In this document: positions 8,157 through 16,716 of the stretch, piece after piece | How positions within the stretch are numbered: position 1 is the stretch's first letter | How the letters are laid out: each line of letters starts with the position of its first letter | From: Myxococcales bacterium UBA1203 | Lineage (GTDB): Bacteria > Myxococcota > Myxococcia > Myxococcales > UBA5297 | Assembly (NCBI GenBank): GCA_002309695.1 | Contig: DBXV01000016.1 | Location: 357,356-415,403, forward strand | DNA: 58,048 bases | Direction of reading: 5' to 3' | Translations under genes and position numbers: made by a program | Notes under the pieces: generated by a model | Told to the model about the DNA's origin: nothing | The model's input: only the letters and a program-made list of their open reading frames with translations | The model's database searches: none

Positions 8157-9368
8157 TCAGTCCGGACGCCACATGCCGATGGTGCCGCCGACCCAGGTCA
8201 TGTTCTTGTTGAAGTCCACGCCGCACATCTTTCCCCGGGAGAGGCGCACCAGCATCAGCACGGGCGTGAAAGAGGCTTCCTCAGGCGGCCGGGCCAGCAT
8301 GACGCGGACTTCCGCCTTGACGGTGTTGCCGTCGGGCATGACCACGGCTGGGGCGTAGCGGATTTTGTCCTGGAGAACCCAGTTCATGCGCTCGCCCTCG
8401 GGAATCCGCTCGATGTCAGCGCGGGTCACGTCGATGACCACGCCGCCGCCGGCGAAGGAGAAGAGCGGCTTCAGCACGAAGCCGGAAAGGTCGTCCGGCA
8501 GTTCCGCCAGATTGAGCGTGCTCACGAGGCGCGCACGGGGAACGCTGGGATGGTTCAGGAGGGGCAGACAGAACTTCGACCAGGCCCAGTACCAGTTGGG
8601 ATGGGAGCACCAGGTGACATCGAGGTCGTCGCGGAAATCGAAGGGCGCCTGGATTTTTTTGGCGATGAGCTCGTCAAACACCAGCCGGTTGTAGATGCGT
8701 TTGACCTGAATCTCTTTGCCTTCACGGCGGCGGAACAGCTTGCTGCCCCGGCGCACAAGGCTCGTGATGCAGACGGGCTCGATGCCGAACATCTGCTGCG
8801 TCGCGGCGAAATCGGGGCGCGTCTTCTGCGAGGGCGGGTCGATGTCCATGAGGATGGTTTCCATGGGATCGAATCCGCCCAGGAGCGTCCGCCGGATGAT
8901 CTCCACGCCCGCATCGCGCGTTTTTGTACAGAGAACGGACCAGCCGCCTTCGAGGCCCGGAACACTCTGGAACGTTTCTGCCCACAGGTCGCCCTGACCA
9001 ATCATGAACGCGTACAGAGAGGGGAATCCCTGGAGCTCAATCAGCTGCCCGTCGATGCCGCCGTCCTTCCCGGGAACCAGCGCGAAATCCACCTGCACGG
9101 TGTTGGGCAGCGCGTCCATGCCGGGAGCGTCGAACTGTGCGGGCACGGCCCTGCGGCACTTCGCCACCATCTCCGGCGCGGACAGCTGCGCGGCGAGGTC
9201 CAGCGCATGGCTTTTCAGCCTGTCCCTGAGCTCGTGGGTCAGAAAGAGCGGCGTCTCCGCGACCCGAAAGGGAATGTGTCCGAAACGCTTTTCCAGCACG
9301 TCCATGTAGTGCCGGTAGAGGTCGTCCGAGAAAGCGGCGTTGAATGCGGCGCGGCTGGTCTTGTCCAT
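8157..9368 (-). CDS. Uncharacterised protein, ATP-grasp-like C-terminal half
   Basis: 403-residue soluble protein with no signal peptide or TM segment. I do not recognise a named family. The C-terminal half contains FVLKPLFSFAGGGVVIDV, which resembles the Lys-containing nucleotide-binding turn of ATP-grasp enzymes. MNWVLQDKI and VKAEVRVML follow in the order expected for the acidic metal-binding strands. The N-terminal half includes VQVDFALV and GQLIELQGFPSLYAF, similar in style to circularly permuted ATP-grasp ligases. It sits directly downstream of a clear ATP-grasp gene but behind a terminator, and 35 bases upstream of the sensor kinase. A ligase acting on a carboxylate is a reasonable guess; the substrate is unknown. 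Confidence 0.6.
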   Translation of the reverse strand: MDKTSRAAFNAAFSDDLYRHYMDVLEKRFGHIPFRVAETPLFLTHELRDRLKSHALDLAAQLSAPEMVAKCRRAVPAQFDAPGMDALPNTVQVDFALVPGKDGGIDGQLIELQGFPSLYAFMIGQGDLWAETFQSVPGLEGGWSVLCTKTRDAGVEIIRRTLLGGFDPMETILMDIDPPSQKTRPDFAATQQMFGIEPVCITSLVRRGSKLFRRREGKEIQVKRIYNRLVFDELIAKKIQAPFDFRDDLDVTWCSHPNWYWAWSKFCLPLLNHPSVPRARLVSTLNLAELPDDLSGFVLKPLFSFAGGGVVIDVTRADIERIPEGERMNWVLQDKIRYAPAVVMPDGNTVKAEVRVMLARPPEEASFTPVLMLVRLSRGKMCGVDFNKNMTWVGGTIGMWRPD

Positions 9369-9400
9369 GTCGTCTGTCCTTGCCTGTGACCTGTGAATTG

Positions 9401-9431
9401 AAAAGCGCCCGGGCTTTGCGGACCCGGGCGC
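9401..9431 (-). terminator. Rho-independent terminator after the ATP-grasp ligase
   Basis: A perfect 9-bp stem (GCGCCCGGG with CCCGGGCGC, loop of 9) reads on the minus strand and is followed by TTTTC. It lies 12 bases after the stop of the upstream ATP-grasp gene. It should insulate that gene from the ATP-grasp-like gene and kinase that follow. Confidence 0.75.
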
Positions 9432-9443
9432 ATTGGATTTCGT

Positions 9444-10646
9444 CTAGTGGGCGCAGCGCTGAGCGGCGGGAAGCACTGCCGTGAAGTCCCTGAGCATGCG
9501 CTCGCGGTAATCTGTCAGGAGCTCCGCCACCCGCGCGTGGCTGGGAGAACCAAGCACCAGACCGGCGTGCCAAGTCTCGGGCGAGCGGAACACGACCTCG
9601 GGCGCGTTGTAGGCGGACATATCCGGGTGCTCCGTGCGCGCCAGCGTCATCAGCAGTCCGCCGTGGTCATAGCGCCGCTTGGGCAGGCGATAATTCGCAC
9701 CGTCGATTTCGATGTTCGCCCACTCAGCCCACAGATTGATGCCGGTAGCCGCTTCCACCAGCTCCGCCGTGTGCGCGCCGCCGACGCGGGCCGCCGTTTC
9801 CAGAAGGTAAAACTTCCCGTCCTCGCGGCTCTTGATGAATTCAATGTGCGTCACGCCGTTCTGGTAGCCCAGCCGCGTAATCGCCATCTCGTTCAGCTCC
9901 TTGATGGCCTTCTCGTCGTCGCTGCCGCGCTCGACCGTCGCAGATGCGTAGATGCCGCCGCCGTGGGCCACATCGAAGGGCGGCGTCACGCAGCGGTGCG
10001 CCTCGGCGAAGATGACCTTGCCGCCCACGGTGAGCGAGTCCACGTGATAGACGTCGCCGGGCAGGTACTTCTCCAGAATGAAGAAGGAGCGGTCGTCGCC
10101 CTTGGACTGAATCAGCTGCCAGAGCTCATCCCGCGAATGGACTTTGTGAATGCCGGTGGCGCTGGCCTCGGAGCGGGGCTTCAGCATCCAGGGCGCGGGC
10201 ACGTGGTCGCAGAAGGCGTTGATTTCGGCGTCGTTAATCACGCGGACGAAGTCAGGAACTCGGACGCCCACGCGCTTCAGCTCGGTGCGGCACGACAGCT
10301 TGTCGCGGAAAAAGCGCGCCTGAGAGGTCTTCATGCCGGGAAGGCAGAGGTGCTCGCGCAGTGCGGCTGCGGTCTCCACATCGAAGTCGTCCAGCCCCAC
10401 CACCACGTCGAAATTCGTCTGCCTGGCCATATAGGTGACGGTGTTGATGGTCGCCCTCAGCGGCGGGTCGTTCATCTGGGCAAAGAAGCTGTCCAGAATG
10501 TGATGAGGCCACGGCTTGTCCTTCTGCCACTCGTGGGTGACCAGATGGATCTGGGCGCCGCGCCGCTTTGCCTGCTCCATGAAGGCCACGCCCTTGAAGT
10601 AGCAGGCGAGCACGAGAATTTTCTTTTGAGAGTCGGTTGCGCTCAT
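9444..10646 (-). CDS. ATP-grasp domain carboxylate-amine ligase
   Basis: Soluble 400-residue ATP-grasp enzyme. Order: an N-terminal Rossmann-like preATP-grasp domain (KKILVLACYFKGVAFMEQAKRRG), a lid/central domain with the ATP-binding Lys in PWMLKPRSEASATGIHKV, and the C-terminal metal-binding strands THIEFIKS and FYLLETAARVGGAHTAELV, which supply the Glu/Asn-type ligands. This layout matches the L-amino-acid ligase / carbamoyl-phosphate-synthase-like branch, which joins a carboxylate to an amine through an acyl phosphate. GGAGGAA precedes the ATG. The stop is followed at once by a strong terminator. The next gene downstream is another possible ATP-grasp enzyme and the gene upstream is an aminopeptidase, so a dipeptide or modified-peptide pathway is possible but unproven. 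Confidence 0.85.
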   Translation of the reverse strand: MSATDSQKKILVLACYFKGVAFMEQAKRRGAQIHLVTHEWQKDKPWPHHILDSFFAQMNDPPLRATINTVTYMARQTNFDVVVGLDDFDVETAAALREHLCLPGMKTSQARFFRDKLSCRTELKRVGVRVPDFVRVINDAEINAFCDHVPAPWMLKPRSEASATGIHKVHSRDELWQLIQSKGDDRSFFILEKYLPGDVYHVDSLTVGGKVIFAEAHRCVTPPFDVAHGGGIYASATVERGSDDEKAIKELNEMAITRLGYQNGVTHIEFIKSREDGKFYLLETAARVGGAHTAELVEAATGINLWAEWANIEIDGANYRLPKRRYDHGGLLMTLARTEHPDMSAYNAPEVVFRSPETWHAGLVLGSPSHARVAELLTDYRERMLRDFTAVLPAAQRCAH

Positions 10647-10686
10647 TGGGTGTTCCTCCGTCGTTGTGGGTTCGTTGTGCGCCGCG

Positions 10687-11682
10687 TCAGGGAAGCGTCA
10701 GAATCTCCGCCCCGGCCTCGGTCACGAGAATGGTGTGCTCGAACTGGGCGGTCAGGTCGTGGTCCCGCGTCACCTCCGTCCAGCCGTTGGCCCACTGAGG
10801 ACCGCATTCCCAGCTGCCGATGGTGATCATGGGCTCGATGGTGAAGGTCATTCCCGGCTCCATGATGGCCGTGGCGTTCCTGTCATAGAAATGCGGGACA
10901 TAGACACCGGCGTGAAACGACTCGCCGATGCCGTGGCCGCAGTAGGCGCGGACCACTCCGTAATGGCCCGAGGACGCCAGCTCTTCGATGGCCCTGCCGA
11001 TGTCGCTGATGGGCCGCCCGGGAGCGACGGCGCGGATGCCCCGGTCAAGACAGGCCCGCGTCATGTCGATGAGCTTTTGCGCGGCGTCGGAAATGTGCCC
11101 GACAGCGTAGGTCGCGGAACAGTCGCCGTGCATCCCGTCGAGATAGACCGTGACATCGACATTCACGATGTCGCCGTCCTCCAGAGGCCGGTCGTCGGGG
11201 ATGCCGTGGCAGATGACCTCGTTCACCGACGTGCAGATCGACTTGGGAAAGCCGTGGTAGTTGAGGCAGCTGGGATAGGCGCCGCGGGCGATGGTTTCCC
11301 GATGGGCGATGGCGTCCAGCTCATCCGTGGTGATACCCGGCTTCACCTCGCGGCCCGTCGCCTGGAGCACCTGAGCCGCGGCATGGCAGGCGCGGCGCAT
11401 CCTCACCAGCTGCTCCTCCGTCAGAGGCCTGCCGTCATCCCTGCCGAACAGGCGCTTTCGGGGCTTTCCCGTCAGGGCGTAATCGGGGCGGGGAATTTCC
11501 GGCGGGACAGCTCGCCCCGGAGACACGTGCCCAGGCGTTATCCAGGGCTTGCCCTGAGGCGTGCGGCGAACGGGAGCTGAACCCGCTTTGGCCGCAAAGG
11601 CCTTCGCCTCGTCCGCCGCCTGATGGCAGCGCTTGTACTTGAGGCCGCTGCCGCACCAGCATCGTTCATTGGGCTTGAGCAT
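10687..11682 (-). CDS. map: Methionine aminopeptidase type I with N-terminal SEC-C zinc motif
   Basis: Cytosolic metalloprotease that removes the initiator Met from new proteins. Residues 6-20 (NERCWCGSGLKYKRCH) are a SEC-C zinc motif, also found at the C-terminus of SecA, and may dock the enzyme at ribosomes or chaperones. The catalytic domain starts near residue 75 and shows the metal ligands: Asp in VNVDVTVYLDGMHGDCSATY, His in YCGHGIGESFH, Glu in MTFTIEPMI and Glu in FEHTILVTE. Length (331 aa) is normal for SEC-C-bearing MetAPs and longer than the 264-aa E. coli enzyme. AAGGAAAG lies upstream of the ATG. It ends 40 bases before the ATP-grasp ligase on the same strand, so it may be the first gene of that transcript. 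Confidence 0.95.
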   Translation of the reverse strand: MLKPNERCWCGSGLKYKRCHQAADEAKAFAAKAGSAPVRRTPQGKPWITPGHVSPGRAVPPEIPRPDYALTGKPRKRLFGRDDGRPLTEEQLVRMRRACHAAAQVLQATGREVKPGITTDELDAIAHRETIARGAYPSCLNYHGFPKSICTSVNEVICHGIPDDRPLEDGDIVNVDVTVYLDGMHGDCSATYAVGHISDAAQKLIDMTRACLDRGIRAVAPGRPISDIGRAIEELASSGHYGVVRAYCGHGIGESFHAGVYVPHFYDRNATAIMEPGMTFTIEPMITIGSWECGPQWANGWTEVTRDHDLTAQFEHTILVTEAGAEILTLP

Positions 11683-11848
11683 GTATTCCGAGCTTTCCTT
11701 CAGGCCCGATTTTCTGCTGCCGCGCCGACTTCAAAGAGGGTGGCAGAGGAACCTCGGGCGAAAAAAGGGCGCCCCTATGGGCGCAGCGCGCCTTCGAGGC
11801 AAATGGAAAAAGGCCAAAGCGGCGGGCGCGAAGCGGTCCGTCCGGCAC

Positions 11849-11890
11849 AAAAAAATCCCCCGCCCCGGCAGGTGGCGCCGAAGCGGGGGA
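11849..11890 (-). terminator. Rho-independent terminator after the lamin-tail lipoprotein
   Basis: Reading on the minus strand, TCCCCCGC pairs with GCGGGGGA around a 19-base loop that can fold further. Seven T follow. It lies 36 bases after the stop of the Cys-rich lipoprotein gene. Confidence 0.8.
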
Positions 11891-11926
11891 GAAGACGGAC
11901 TCAAAAGAAATCAGCGGGCAAAAATC

Positions 11927-14224
11927 TCAGCTGCCATTGCCCGCGTTCGGGCACTGGCTGTTGTCGAGACACTCGGCGCAGCTCTCGCCGCCCGGCTCCA
12001 GCCAGAAGCCCGCCTCACACCCGCTCCACACGCAGTCGGTGTTGGCGGGCACCCAGCCCGCCGCCGCGCTCCAGGTCTGCGAGACAGAGGCGTTGTCCAC
12101 GACCGCGTGCTCCGGAACAGTTCCTGTGCAGGGAACGCTTCTCGACGCGGCGCAGATGCCGCCGCTGCCGCACAGCCCTGAATCGCAGTCCGTATTTACG
12201 GAGCAGGAGCACACCGGGCTGAATTTCCCCAGGTCCGCGTAGTCGTCATAGGCGTGCCCGGTCCATTCGGCCGCCAGCGTGGGGAAGCCGGAAGCGGGAT
12301 TCGTCATCACGCCGTGCCGGACAAAGCACTTGCGGCGCAGATCGCTGATGCGCGTGGTCAGCCCGCTCTCCGTGCTCCAGGCACCCAGCCCGGGCTGCTC
12401 TCCGACGCGGCCGAAGATGTCCACGGTAAAGCCGTTGCAGACGAGGGTCAGAGCGTCATCGCCGCTGTAATCCGCCGCGTCAGTTTCCTTCTGCGCCTCG
12501 GCGCAGATGGCCTGAAGCGCCGAGCTGCTCGCCGTCTGATTGCAGATGAGGTGGACGCTTCCGGGAGCGACGGTGAAGGGCGCGGTCGTGTAGCGCGGGT
12601 TCACCGCACCGTTCGAATGGACATTGACGACGCACGAGGCTGACAGCGAGCCGCCGTTGAAAATCTCCAGCGCTTTGTTGTGCGAATTTCCCTCGATGTA
12701 TTCGCTGATGAAGACGGAGGGGACGACCTGGCAGATGTCGTTGAAGCAGACCTCGTCCTGACCGGTGCAGCCCTCGTCGGTAAAGCACTGGACGCAGGTG
12801 CGCCTGTCAGTGTCGCAGAGCGTTCTGCCGTCAGATCTTCCGGCGCAGTCGCCGTCCGTCTCGCAGTAGAGCTCGCCGACGCAGGCGGCCGTTCTGGACG
12901 TTCCCTCGCCGGAGAGCTCCGGCAGCGTCATGCGGCAGGTGTGTCCCTCTTCAGCGCACGGAGAAAACACGCCGTCCGCGCAGATGAGCTCCCCATTGCA
13001 GGTCCCGTCTGCGCAGAGGCATCGGCCCTGCTGTTCACCCTCGGCGGCGACGCAGCTGGTCATCTCAGGACATCTTTCGGCTCTCCACGCGTCGCCCTGG
13101 GCACTGCAAATTTCCAGGGTGCCGCTCTCGCCCATTCGGCAGGCGCCGGGCACGCAGCTGACAGCGCAGACGCCTTCTCTGCTGCACGCATACCCTTCGC
13201 CGCATGAACCCGGGGCGTAGCCAGTGCCGTCTTCGATGCAGAGCTCTGTTTCGCCGGACAGCGTCCTTCTGCACGAGGTTCCCGGCGTGCAGATGACCTG
13301 GCGGCACAGGCTGGTGTCGATGGCGGTGCAGTCAGAGGCACACGAAATTTCACCGGCGAAGGGGATGCCGCGGTTCATGGCGCCGGTGCAGGTGTCTTTG
13401 CCTTCGGGCCAGACAACAGTGCCGCCGGTCAGCAGTGCGCCCGTATCGCAGACCTCGCTCAGCTCGATTTTGCCGTCGCCGCAGATGCTTTCTCTGCACT
13501 GATTTTTCTCTTCATCGAAGACGAGCCAGTCGGCGCATTTCCACTGGCAGCGCTCCGCTGCGGTCCAGCTGTGAAGGGCGGCGTCCCACGTGACGGTGAC
13601 TTCTGGCTCGACGGGCGCGGCCTCTCCTTCGGGGCGCCCCTCCTCGCTGCACGGAACGGTCTTGCTGCTGCGGCAGAAGCCATCGGCGCAGCCCATGCCG
13701 TCGCAGTCATCGTCAACTTTGCAGTTGGGGACGGTCGAAGCATCGACGCATTCATTGCCCGCGCTGCTTATGACGAAGCCGTTGCCGCACTCCCACATGC
13801 ACAGATCGGGCTTGGTCCAGCCTGAGTCCCGGTTCCAGGTGATGACGACCTGCCGGGGAATCTGCACCGCGGCCACAGGATATTCGTTCGCTTCCAGAGG
13901 CTGGCAGGGAACGGAGCGCGACACGATGCAGTAGCCGTCGTCGCCGCAGATGCCCTCGTTGGGGCAGCGGGCACCGTCGCCGCAGCGGAGGGTGTTGATG
14001 CAGATATTCCCGGCACAAATTGCCTCGCCGGGACAGGTGTCATCCTCCAGGCACTCAACGCAGCGCCCAGTGGCGGGGTTGCAGAGCTGCCCGACGGACG
14101 CGCAGGCAGCTTCACAGGCCGCCAGACTGCCGGTGTTGGGAAACGAGGCCGTTTCGTTGCTGCACGCAGTGACGGCGAAGGCCGCGGCGATGAGCGCACC
14201 GGGACACAAAACGTTCATTTTCAT
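11927..14224 (-). CDS. Large Cys-rich lipoprotein with lamin-tail domain
   Basis: Predicted lipoprotein of 765 aa. The start MKMNVLCPG gives a signal peptide ending in VTAC; an upstream in-frame start adds residues unlike a signal sequence. The N-terminal half is a chain of Cys-rich modules in the myxobacterial surface-protein style: CNPATGRCVECLEDDTC, a CGDGARC module, and CGDGKIELSEVCD, one disulfide repeat. A lamin-tail-like domain follows near residues 535-690 (VFISEYIEGNSHNKALEIFNGG and then GDDALTLVCNG). Modules such as CSVNTDCDSGLCGSGG close the protein. It is most likely an outer-surface protein stabilised by disulfides. It lies 80 bases downstream of tonB on the same strand, so it could belong to that transcript. 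Its ligand and function are unknown. Confidence 0.8.
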   Translation of the reverse strand: MKMNVLCPGALIAAAFAVTACSNETASFPNTGSLAACEAACASVGQLCNPATGRCVECLEDDTCPGEAICAGNICINTLRCGDGARCPNEGICGDDGYCIVSRSVPCQPLEANEYPVAAVQIPRQVVITWNRDSGWTKPDLCMWECGNGFVISSAGNECVDASTVPNCKVDDDCDGMGCADGFCRSSKTVPCSEEGRPEGEAAPVEPEVTVTWDAALHSWTAAERCQWKCADWLVFDEEKNQCRESICGDGKIELSEVCDTGALLTGGTVVWPEGKDTCTGAMNRGIPFAGEISCASDCTAIDTSLCRQVICTPGTSCRRTLSGETELCIEDGTGYAPGSCGEGYACSREGVCAVSCVPGACRMGESGTLEICSAQGDAWRAERCPEMTSCVAAEGEQQGRCLCADGTCNGELICADGVFSPCAEEGHTCRMTLPELSGEGTSRTAACVGELYCETDGDCAGRSDGRTLCDTDRRTCVQCFTDEGCTGQDEVCFNDICQVVPSVFISEYIEGNSHNKALEIFNGGSLSASCVVNVHSNGAVNPRYTTAPFTVAPGSVHLICNQTASSSALQAICAEAQKETDAADYSGDDALTLVCNGFTVDIFGRVGEQPGLGAWSTESGLTTRISDLRRKCFVRHGVMTNPASGFPTLAAEWTGHAYDDYADLGKFSPVCSCSVNTDCDSGLCGSGGICAASRSVPCTGTVPEHAVVDNASVSQTWSAAAGWVPANTDCVWSGCEAGFWLEPGGESCAECLDNSQCPNAGNGS

Positions 14225-14304
14225 GGGGATGCCTTTCTCGTCGTGGAAGGGGGGATGGGTGGGCAAAAAAAGCGTCCATCCGGAACGCCGGGAAGGGCAT
14301 CCTG

Positions 14305-15258
14305 TCAATCGAGCAGGAATGTGTATGTGTAGGTGATGTCCGTTGCCACGGGGGCTCCGTCGCGCAGACCGGGGGCGAAGGTGAATTTGCGGACAGCTTC
14401 CAGTGCCGCTTCGTCGAAGCCGTGTCCCGCGCTCTCCACCACGCGGGCGTCCACCACCTTTCCCTTGTCGCTGATGCGCAGCTTCAGAACCACCTGGCCT
14501 TCGAGTCCCGCGCGGCGCGCAGCTTCCGGATAGACGGCCTTTGCCTCGCCCTTGACCTTGGGCAGGCGGGAGACCTTGGCGGGCGGGACATAGACGCCGT
14601 AGGCGGGCGCGCTTCCGGGCCGGGACGCGTCGGGCGCATAGGGCTGGACAGAGGCGGGATCGGCGGCCGTTCCGGACGATGCGCCATAGAGCGTGTTGCC
14701 CACCGGAGCCGCGAAGGCGCCCGCAGAACTTGTGGATGACAGCGAAATGCCGATGCGGATGGGCGCGGCCTTTGGCGCATCGGCCGGTGCCTTCTGATTG
14801 GGCGGCGGCGGAAGGTCCGTCGGCGGTTCCTGCGTCTTCGGCTGGGGCGTGTCAGTGACGTTCGGCGTGTCTTTGGGCGGGAGCTTTTTGTCCGGCGCTG
14901 GAGCGGGCTTCGTCTTTTTGGGCCGGGACTTTGGCGGCGGCTTGGGCGCGGGAGGCGGCGGAGGCGGCTCCGGTTCGGGAGGTTTGGGCGGCTCCGGCGC
15001 TTTCGCCTCCGGCTCAGGTTCTTCCGGAACCGGCGCGGGCGGAGGAGGCGGGGGGGGCGGCGCCTTTTCCACAATCTCAATGTCCATCAGCACGGGAGAC
15101 GGTTTGGAGGCGGCCGTCTGGGACAGATGCGCGCCGGCATGCACCATGGCGAATGCCGCGGCCGCGTGAACCGCGGCGGAAAGTGCCAGTGCCGCCAGAG
15201 GCACGGCACGATTTTCAGAGGCACCCTTCCCAGGAGCGGTCTGCACAGCGCTCTTCAT
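14305..15258 (-). CDS. tonB: TonB energy transducer
   Basis: Periplasm-spanning protein that passes proton-motive force from ExbB/ExbD to outer-membrane receptors. A TM anchor lies near residues 18-42. A Pro-rich spacer of roughly 90 residues follows (PPPPPPPP, PEPEPPPPPP, PKPPPKSRPKKTKP). The C-terminal domain runs over about the last 85 residues: VYPEAARRAGLEGQVVLKLR, VVESAGHGFDEAALEAVRKF and FAPGLRDG. It overlaps exbD by 4 bases (ATGA), which indicates translational coupling. No TonB-dependent receptor is encoded in this window. Confidence 0.95.
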   Translation of the reverse strand: MKSAVQTAPGKGASENRAVPLAALALSAAVHAAAAFAMVHAGAHLSQTAASKPSPVLMDIEIVEKAPPPPPPPPAPVPEEPEPEAKAPEPPKPPEPEPPPPPPAPKPPPKSRPKKTKPAPAPDKKLPPKDTPNVTDTPQPKTQEPPTDLPPPPNQKAPADAPKAAPIRIGISLSSTSSAGAFAAPVGNTLYGASSGTAADPASVQPYAPDASRPGSAPAYGVYVPPAKVSRLPKVKGEAKAVYPEAARRAGLEGQVVLKLRISDKGKVVDARVVESAGHGFDEAALEAVRKFTFAPGLRDGAPVATDITYTYTFLLD

Positions 15259-15779
15259 GGACCGTCAGACGCGGCGCTTCCCTCTGAGGAGGCAGAAGGC
15301 ACCGGGGAAGCGGGCGAATCAGACGAAACAGCGCTGCTTTCGGCGGCGGAAGGGGAGGCCTGCACGGCTGCCAGAGCGTCTTTTTCGATGTTGATGGCGA
15401 ACTTGGCGATGCCCGCCCCCTTCACGGTGTCGATGACGTGAACGACGGCGCCGTGCCGGGAATTTTCGTCGGCGCTGATGATGGCCCGCACACCGTCATC
15501 TTTGGCCTTCGCCTCTCTGGCCTTCTGCACGAGCCCCGCTTCATCCGTCCGCACGCCGTCCACCCAGAGCACGCCCTCCTTGTCGAGAACCACATTCAGA
15601 AGGACGCCGACGCTCTCCCCGCCGTTGGCCGCCCTGGGCAGGTCCACCTCGATGGATTCGCGGACGATATAGGTCGCCGTCACCATGAAGATGATGAGGA
15701 GCACCAGTGTGATGTCCACCAAAGGCGTCACATTGATGCCGCTGATCATCTGCTCGTCGTTGTCTGAAGGAAGCGCCAT
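15255..15779 (-). CDS. exbD: ExbD (TonB system)
   Basis: Single-TM component of the TonB motor. The helix INVTPLVDITLVLLIIFMV carries the conserved Asp22 that carries protons. The periplasmic domain shows the usual VVLDKEGVLWVDG and RAIISADENSRHGAVVHVID. The C-terminus is extended by about 40 residues rich in Ala, Ser and Pro, which is unusual for ExbD and looks like a flexible tail. It is the middle gene of the operon: three bases after exbB and overlapping tonB. Confidence 0.93.
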   Translation of the reverse strand: MALPSDNDEQMISGINVTPLVDITLVLLIIFMVTATYIVRESIEVDLPRAANGGESVGVLLNVVLDKEGVLWVDGVRTDEAGLVQKAREAKAKDDGVRAIISADENSRHGAVVHVIDTVKGAGIAKFAINIEKDALAAVQASPSAAESSAVSSDSPASPVPSASSEGSAASDGP

Positions 15780-15782
15780 GTG

Positions 15783-16463
15783 TCACGCCTTGCCGTCGGA
15801 AGTCTGAGCCGTCTGTGCCGCCGCCTGAGCCGATGGACCTGCCTCCTTTGATTTCAGATGGCTCTGCCAGGCGTGGCTTAAGACGATGGCGCTGTGGGAG
15901 AGCTTTTTGAGCCAGCGCTGAAACAGGTTGAAGGCCACGACGGCGGGAATGGCGACGGCGAGGCCAACAGCAGTGGCGATGAGTGCTCCGGAGATGCCGC
16001 TCATCACAACAGAGGCGCTGCCCTGAGCGCTGGCCGGAGCATTGGCCAGGTCATGAAACGCGCGGATGATGCCCAGAACAGTGCCGAAGAGGCCGATGAA
16101 GGGGGCGTTGTTGCCCAGCGTGCCCAGAAACGAGAGCCAGGCGTCGTAGCGCAGCTTCTCCCGCACGATGGTGCCCTCGATGATTTCCTGAACCGCGTCC
16201 GGCCCCTTGCTGCCCGCGTCGAGAACAGAGCGCACCACGGCGGCCTCGATGCCCTTTTTCCCTTCGACGGCAGTTCTGGCGAAGGCTTCATCGCCCGCGG
16301 CGAGGCGCGCCTCCAGCTCACGGGTGTCTCCCAGCCGATTGGTCAGAAAAAAGGCCAGCCGTTCGATGGAGATGGCCACCGAGCAGACTGACAGGGCGAT
16401 GAGGAGCCAGAGGACCCATTCCTCGCCCAGGAGAGTGAAGCCCTGCAGAAGTTGTGTGAGCAT
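15783..16463 (-). CDS. exbB: ExbB (TonB system), channel Glu replaced by Gly
   Basis: Three-TM channel subunit of the TonB motor. TM1 is near residues 13-33 (WVLWLLIALSVCSVAISIERL). TM2 begins around NNAPFIGLFGTVLGIIRAF. TM3 is SGISGALIATAVGLAVAIPAV. In E. coli ExbB the matching TM3 segment reads AEALLATA, with a Glu that lines the pore. Here residue 159 is Gly (codon GGA), so that Glu is missing, whereas the ExbB-like protein at the left end of the window keeps it. Whether this ExbB conducts by another route or belongs to a lineage lacking the Glu cannot be decided from the sequence. The start has only a weak ribosome site. It is the first gene of the exbB-exbD-tonB operon. Confidence 0.93.
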   Translation of the reverse strand: MLTQLLQGFTLLGEEWVLWLLIALSVCSVAISIERLAFFLTNRLGDTRELEARLAAGDEAFARTAVEGKKGIEAAVVRSVLDAGSKGPDAVQEIIEGTIVREKLRYDAWLSFLGTLGNNAPFIGLFGTVLGIIRAFHDLANAPASAQGSASVVMSGISGALIATAVGLAVAIPAVVAFNLFQRWLKKLSHSAIVLSHAWQSHLKSKEAGPSAQAAAQTAQTSDGKA

Positions 16464-16622
16464 GAAGACCCCGCGTCAGCAAAAGGGAGCGGAAGGGGAG
16501 AGCGCGGCAGACCTCCATAAGTTGCGTGAAGGTGTGCACCGCGCTGACAGCTGCCTCCAAAAAAAGCGGCGGCCCTTAGCGGGGCACCTGGCCGGGGTCG
16601 AGGTGATTTTTGGGAAAGAACG

Positions 16623-16668
16623 GTCCGGACGTGAGATGCGAATTTTTCGCGTTTCCGGACGGCTTTTT
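16623..16668 (+). promoter_or_regulatory. Nested hairpin with T-run upstream of the two-TM gene
   Basis: GTCCGGA pairs with TCCGGAC (7 bp), enclosing GCGAA paired with TTCGC. GGCTTTTT follows on the plus strand. It lies about 50 bases before the GTG of the next gene, so it may be a leader attenuator, or a terminator for unseen transcription. No gene upstream on this strand needs one. Confidence 0.4.
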
Positions 16669-16716
16669 CGTCGTAGGGCGCCCCGTCGTTCCGCCTCCCC
16701 CCCAAGGAGTGTTTCC

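Noticed and set aside
6361..8358. 665-codon open frame on the plus strand
   Set aside because: Antisense to the sensor kinase, which has every kinase motif. The plus-strand product has no recognisable feature.
9447..10826. 459-codon open frame on the plus strand
   Set aside because: Antisense to the ATP-grasp ligase with its clear motifs.
16207..16716. N-terminal extension of the two-TM protein
   Set aside because: Antisense to exbB, low-complexity Arg/Ser content. A GTG with a good ribosome site and signal-anchor follows at 16717.
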